Source: Clusia tigrina (taxonomy: Eukaryota; Arthropoda; Insecta; Diptera; Clusiidae). Taken from it: a stretch of DNA of 64,000 bases. The first letter of the stretch is position 1. Each line of letters begins with the position of its first letter. Location of the stretch: the NCBI GenBank assembly GCA_920105625.2, contig OV050033.1, forward strand, positions 89,778,280 to 89,842,279. Reading direction: 5' to 3'. The notes beneath the pieces were generated by a model, which saw nothing but the letters and a program-made list of their open reading frames with translations, was not told where the DNA came from and searched no databases. Of the stretch, positions 63,076 to 64,000 are shown piece after piece. A program made the translations under genes and the position numbers.

Positions 63076-64000
63076 ATAAAACTAGAAATGGCAATAACTT
63101 CTATACGGTACGTCCTACACCTATCAAAGTTTGCAACATACAAATGCTTGTAACTTTTCACTGGAGCGTCATAAAACCTTGAAATTTTGTAACAATAAAG
63201 TACTCGAGCCTCTTGTCAATTTAAGCTATCGCTCAAAGCTATGCTACCCTTGAGTCCCAAATCAAACACTGATAAAACTTCAAAAGGCCCTAACTTCTAT
63301 ACGGTACGTCCTACACCCATCAAAGTTTGCAACATACAAATGCTTGTAACTCTTTACTGGAGCGTCATAAAACCTTGAAATTTTGTAACAATAAAGTACT
63401 CGAGCCTCTTGTCAATTTAAGCTATCGCTCAAAGCTATGCTACCCTTGAGCCCCAAATCAAATACAGATAAAACTTCAAATGGCCGTAACTTCTATACGG
63501 TACATCCTACACCCATCAAAGTTTGCAACATACAAATGCTTGTAACTTTTTACTGGAACGTCATAAAACCTTGAAATTTTGTAACAATAAAGTACTCGAG
63601 CCTCTTGTCAATTTAAGCTATCGCTAAAAGCTATGCTATCCGTGAGTTCCAAATCAAACACTGATAAAACTTTAAATGGCCCTAACTTCTATATGGTATG
63701 TCCTACACCTATCAAAGTTTGCAATATACAAATGCTTGTAACTTTTTACTGGAGCGTCATAAAACCTTGAAATTTTGTAACAATAAAGTACTCGAGCCTC
63801 TTGTCAATTTAAACTATCGCTCAAAGCTATGCTACCCTTGAGTCCCAAAACAAACACTGATAAAACTTCAAATGGCCCTAACTTCTATACGGTACGTCCT
63901 ACACCTATCAAAGTTTGCAACATACAAATGCTTGTAAAACCTTGAAATTATGTAATAATAAAGTACTCGAGCCTCTTGTCAATTTAAGCTATCGCTAAAA
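63076..64000. repeat. HOR block cut by the window end
   Basis: Four complete monomers and the partial S at 63860, matching 58806-59730. Confidence 0.9.
63860..64000. repeat. Partial S monomer cut by the window end
   Basis: The first 141 bp of a 175-bp S monomer. It carries the private TGTAATAATAAAG change also present in the S monomer at 59590, its counterpart 4270 bp upstream. By analogy with 59590-59764, an A monomer should start 35 bp past the window. Confidence 0.9.

Larger units (their letters stand above)
1..64000. repeat. Satellite DNA array, about 196-bp monomer, fills the whole window
   Basis: Every base belongs to a head-to-tail array of one monomer family. In the ATAAAAC register there are 330 complete monomers and one partial, all in the same orientation. 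The consensus has 73 G/C in 196 positions. Recurrent landmarks in order are TTCAAATGGCCC, CTATACGGTACGTCC, TTTGCAACATACAAATGC, CTTTTTACTGG, AGCGTCATAAAACC, TTTTGTAACAATAAAG, TACTCGAGCC, AATTTAAGCTATCGC, CTACCCTTGAGTCCC and AAATCAAACACTG. No unique sequence, inversion, transposon or gene interrupts it. Such purity and length indicate eukaryotic satellite DNA, probably heterochromatic; a centromeric role is possible but not shown. Neither family nor species is recognised. Stretches not named in other entries hold ordinary 196-bp monomers. Confidence 0.98.
60941..64000. repeat. Segmental duplication, offset 4270, visible part of copy 2
   Basis: Counterpart of 56671-59730, continuing past the window end. 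Confidence 0.9.

Noticed and set aside
1..64000. CRISPR array
   Set aside because: The units are contiguous with no spacers, are far longer than CRISPR repeats, and no cas genes are present.
1..64000. CENP-B box in the monomer
   Set aside because: I see no match to the TTCG....A..CGGG core in the consensus or the common variants.
1..64000. Telomeric repeat, rRNA, tRNA or transposon-derived origin
   Set aside because: No short telomere-like units, no conserved rRNA or tRNA box sequences, no terminal repeats, target-site duplications or reverse transcriptase-like frames were seen.
1..64000. Bacterial operon or terminator reading of the T-rich CTTTTTACTGG stretch
   Set aside because: No GC-rich hairpin precedes it and there is no gene to terminate. 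It is a regular part of the monomer.

Overview
The whole window is one uninterrupted satellite DNA array: head-to-tail copies of a monomer of about 196 bp (about 37% G+C by counting the consensus), all in the same orientation, with no recognisable gene, RNA gene, transposon or unique flanking DNA. Monomers are numbered here from the ATAAAAC that precedes TTCAAATGGCC. In that register the sequence tiles exactly into 330 complete monomers (1-63859) plus a 141-bp partial monomer (63860-64000). Hand-counted lengths are 274 x 196, 29 x 175, 7 x 178, 5 x 165, 5 x 222, 4 x 195, 2 x 172, and one each of 187, 193, 197 and 198 bp; together with the partial they sum to 64,000. This organisation points to a eukaryotic chromosome, in centromeric, pericentromeric or other heterochromatin. 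I do not recognise the satellite family and cannot name the species.

The array is built of irregular higher-order repeats (HORs). The best punctuation mark is a two-monomer cassette: a 175-bp monomer with a 21-bp internal deletion (S), followed by a full-length monomer beginning ATAAAACTAG (A). A-type starts lie at 1, 2528, 4493, 5674, 7443, 9604, 11712, 16543, 19021, 29019, 31572, 33511, 36584, 38131, 38894, 40833, 43903, 45450, 47193, 48936, 50091, 51836, 52599, 53754, 54909, 58806, 59765 and 63076. They delimit blocks of 13, 10, 6, 9, 11, 11, 25, 13, 52, 13, 10, 16, 8, 4, 10, 16, 8, 9, 9, 6, 9, 4, 6, 6, 20, 5 and 17 monomers.

Layout. (I) 1-9603: 6- to 13-mer blocks; those from 2528 carry a 222-bp monomer with a 26-bp internal duplication. 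(II) 9604 to about 27.7 kb: blocks with 178-bp and 165-bp deletion monomers and two tandem segmental duplications of 2478 and 1928 bp. (III) about 28.2-31.4 kb: a displaced copy of part of region I at a constant offset of 26,491 bp. (IV) about 31.4-46.1 kb: two near-identical tandem copies of a 7.32-kb, 38-monomer segment. (V) 46.1-54.9 kb: compact HORs of 4, 6 and 9 monomers, with shared stretches offset by 3663 bp. (VI) 54.9-64 kb: longer blocks with a 4270-bp offset duplication running off the window end.

Nothing here works as genes. Short open frames of 60-100 codons recur only because the repeat recurs. The interest is in the array's history: nested deletions at short direct repeats, crossovers that can be mapped inside hybrid monomers, a conserved dyad in most monomers, and a possible origin of the 196-bp unit as a dimer of about 98-bp halves.
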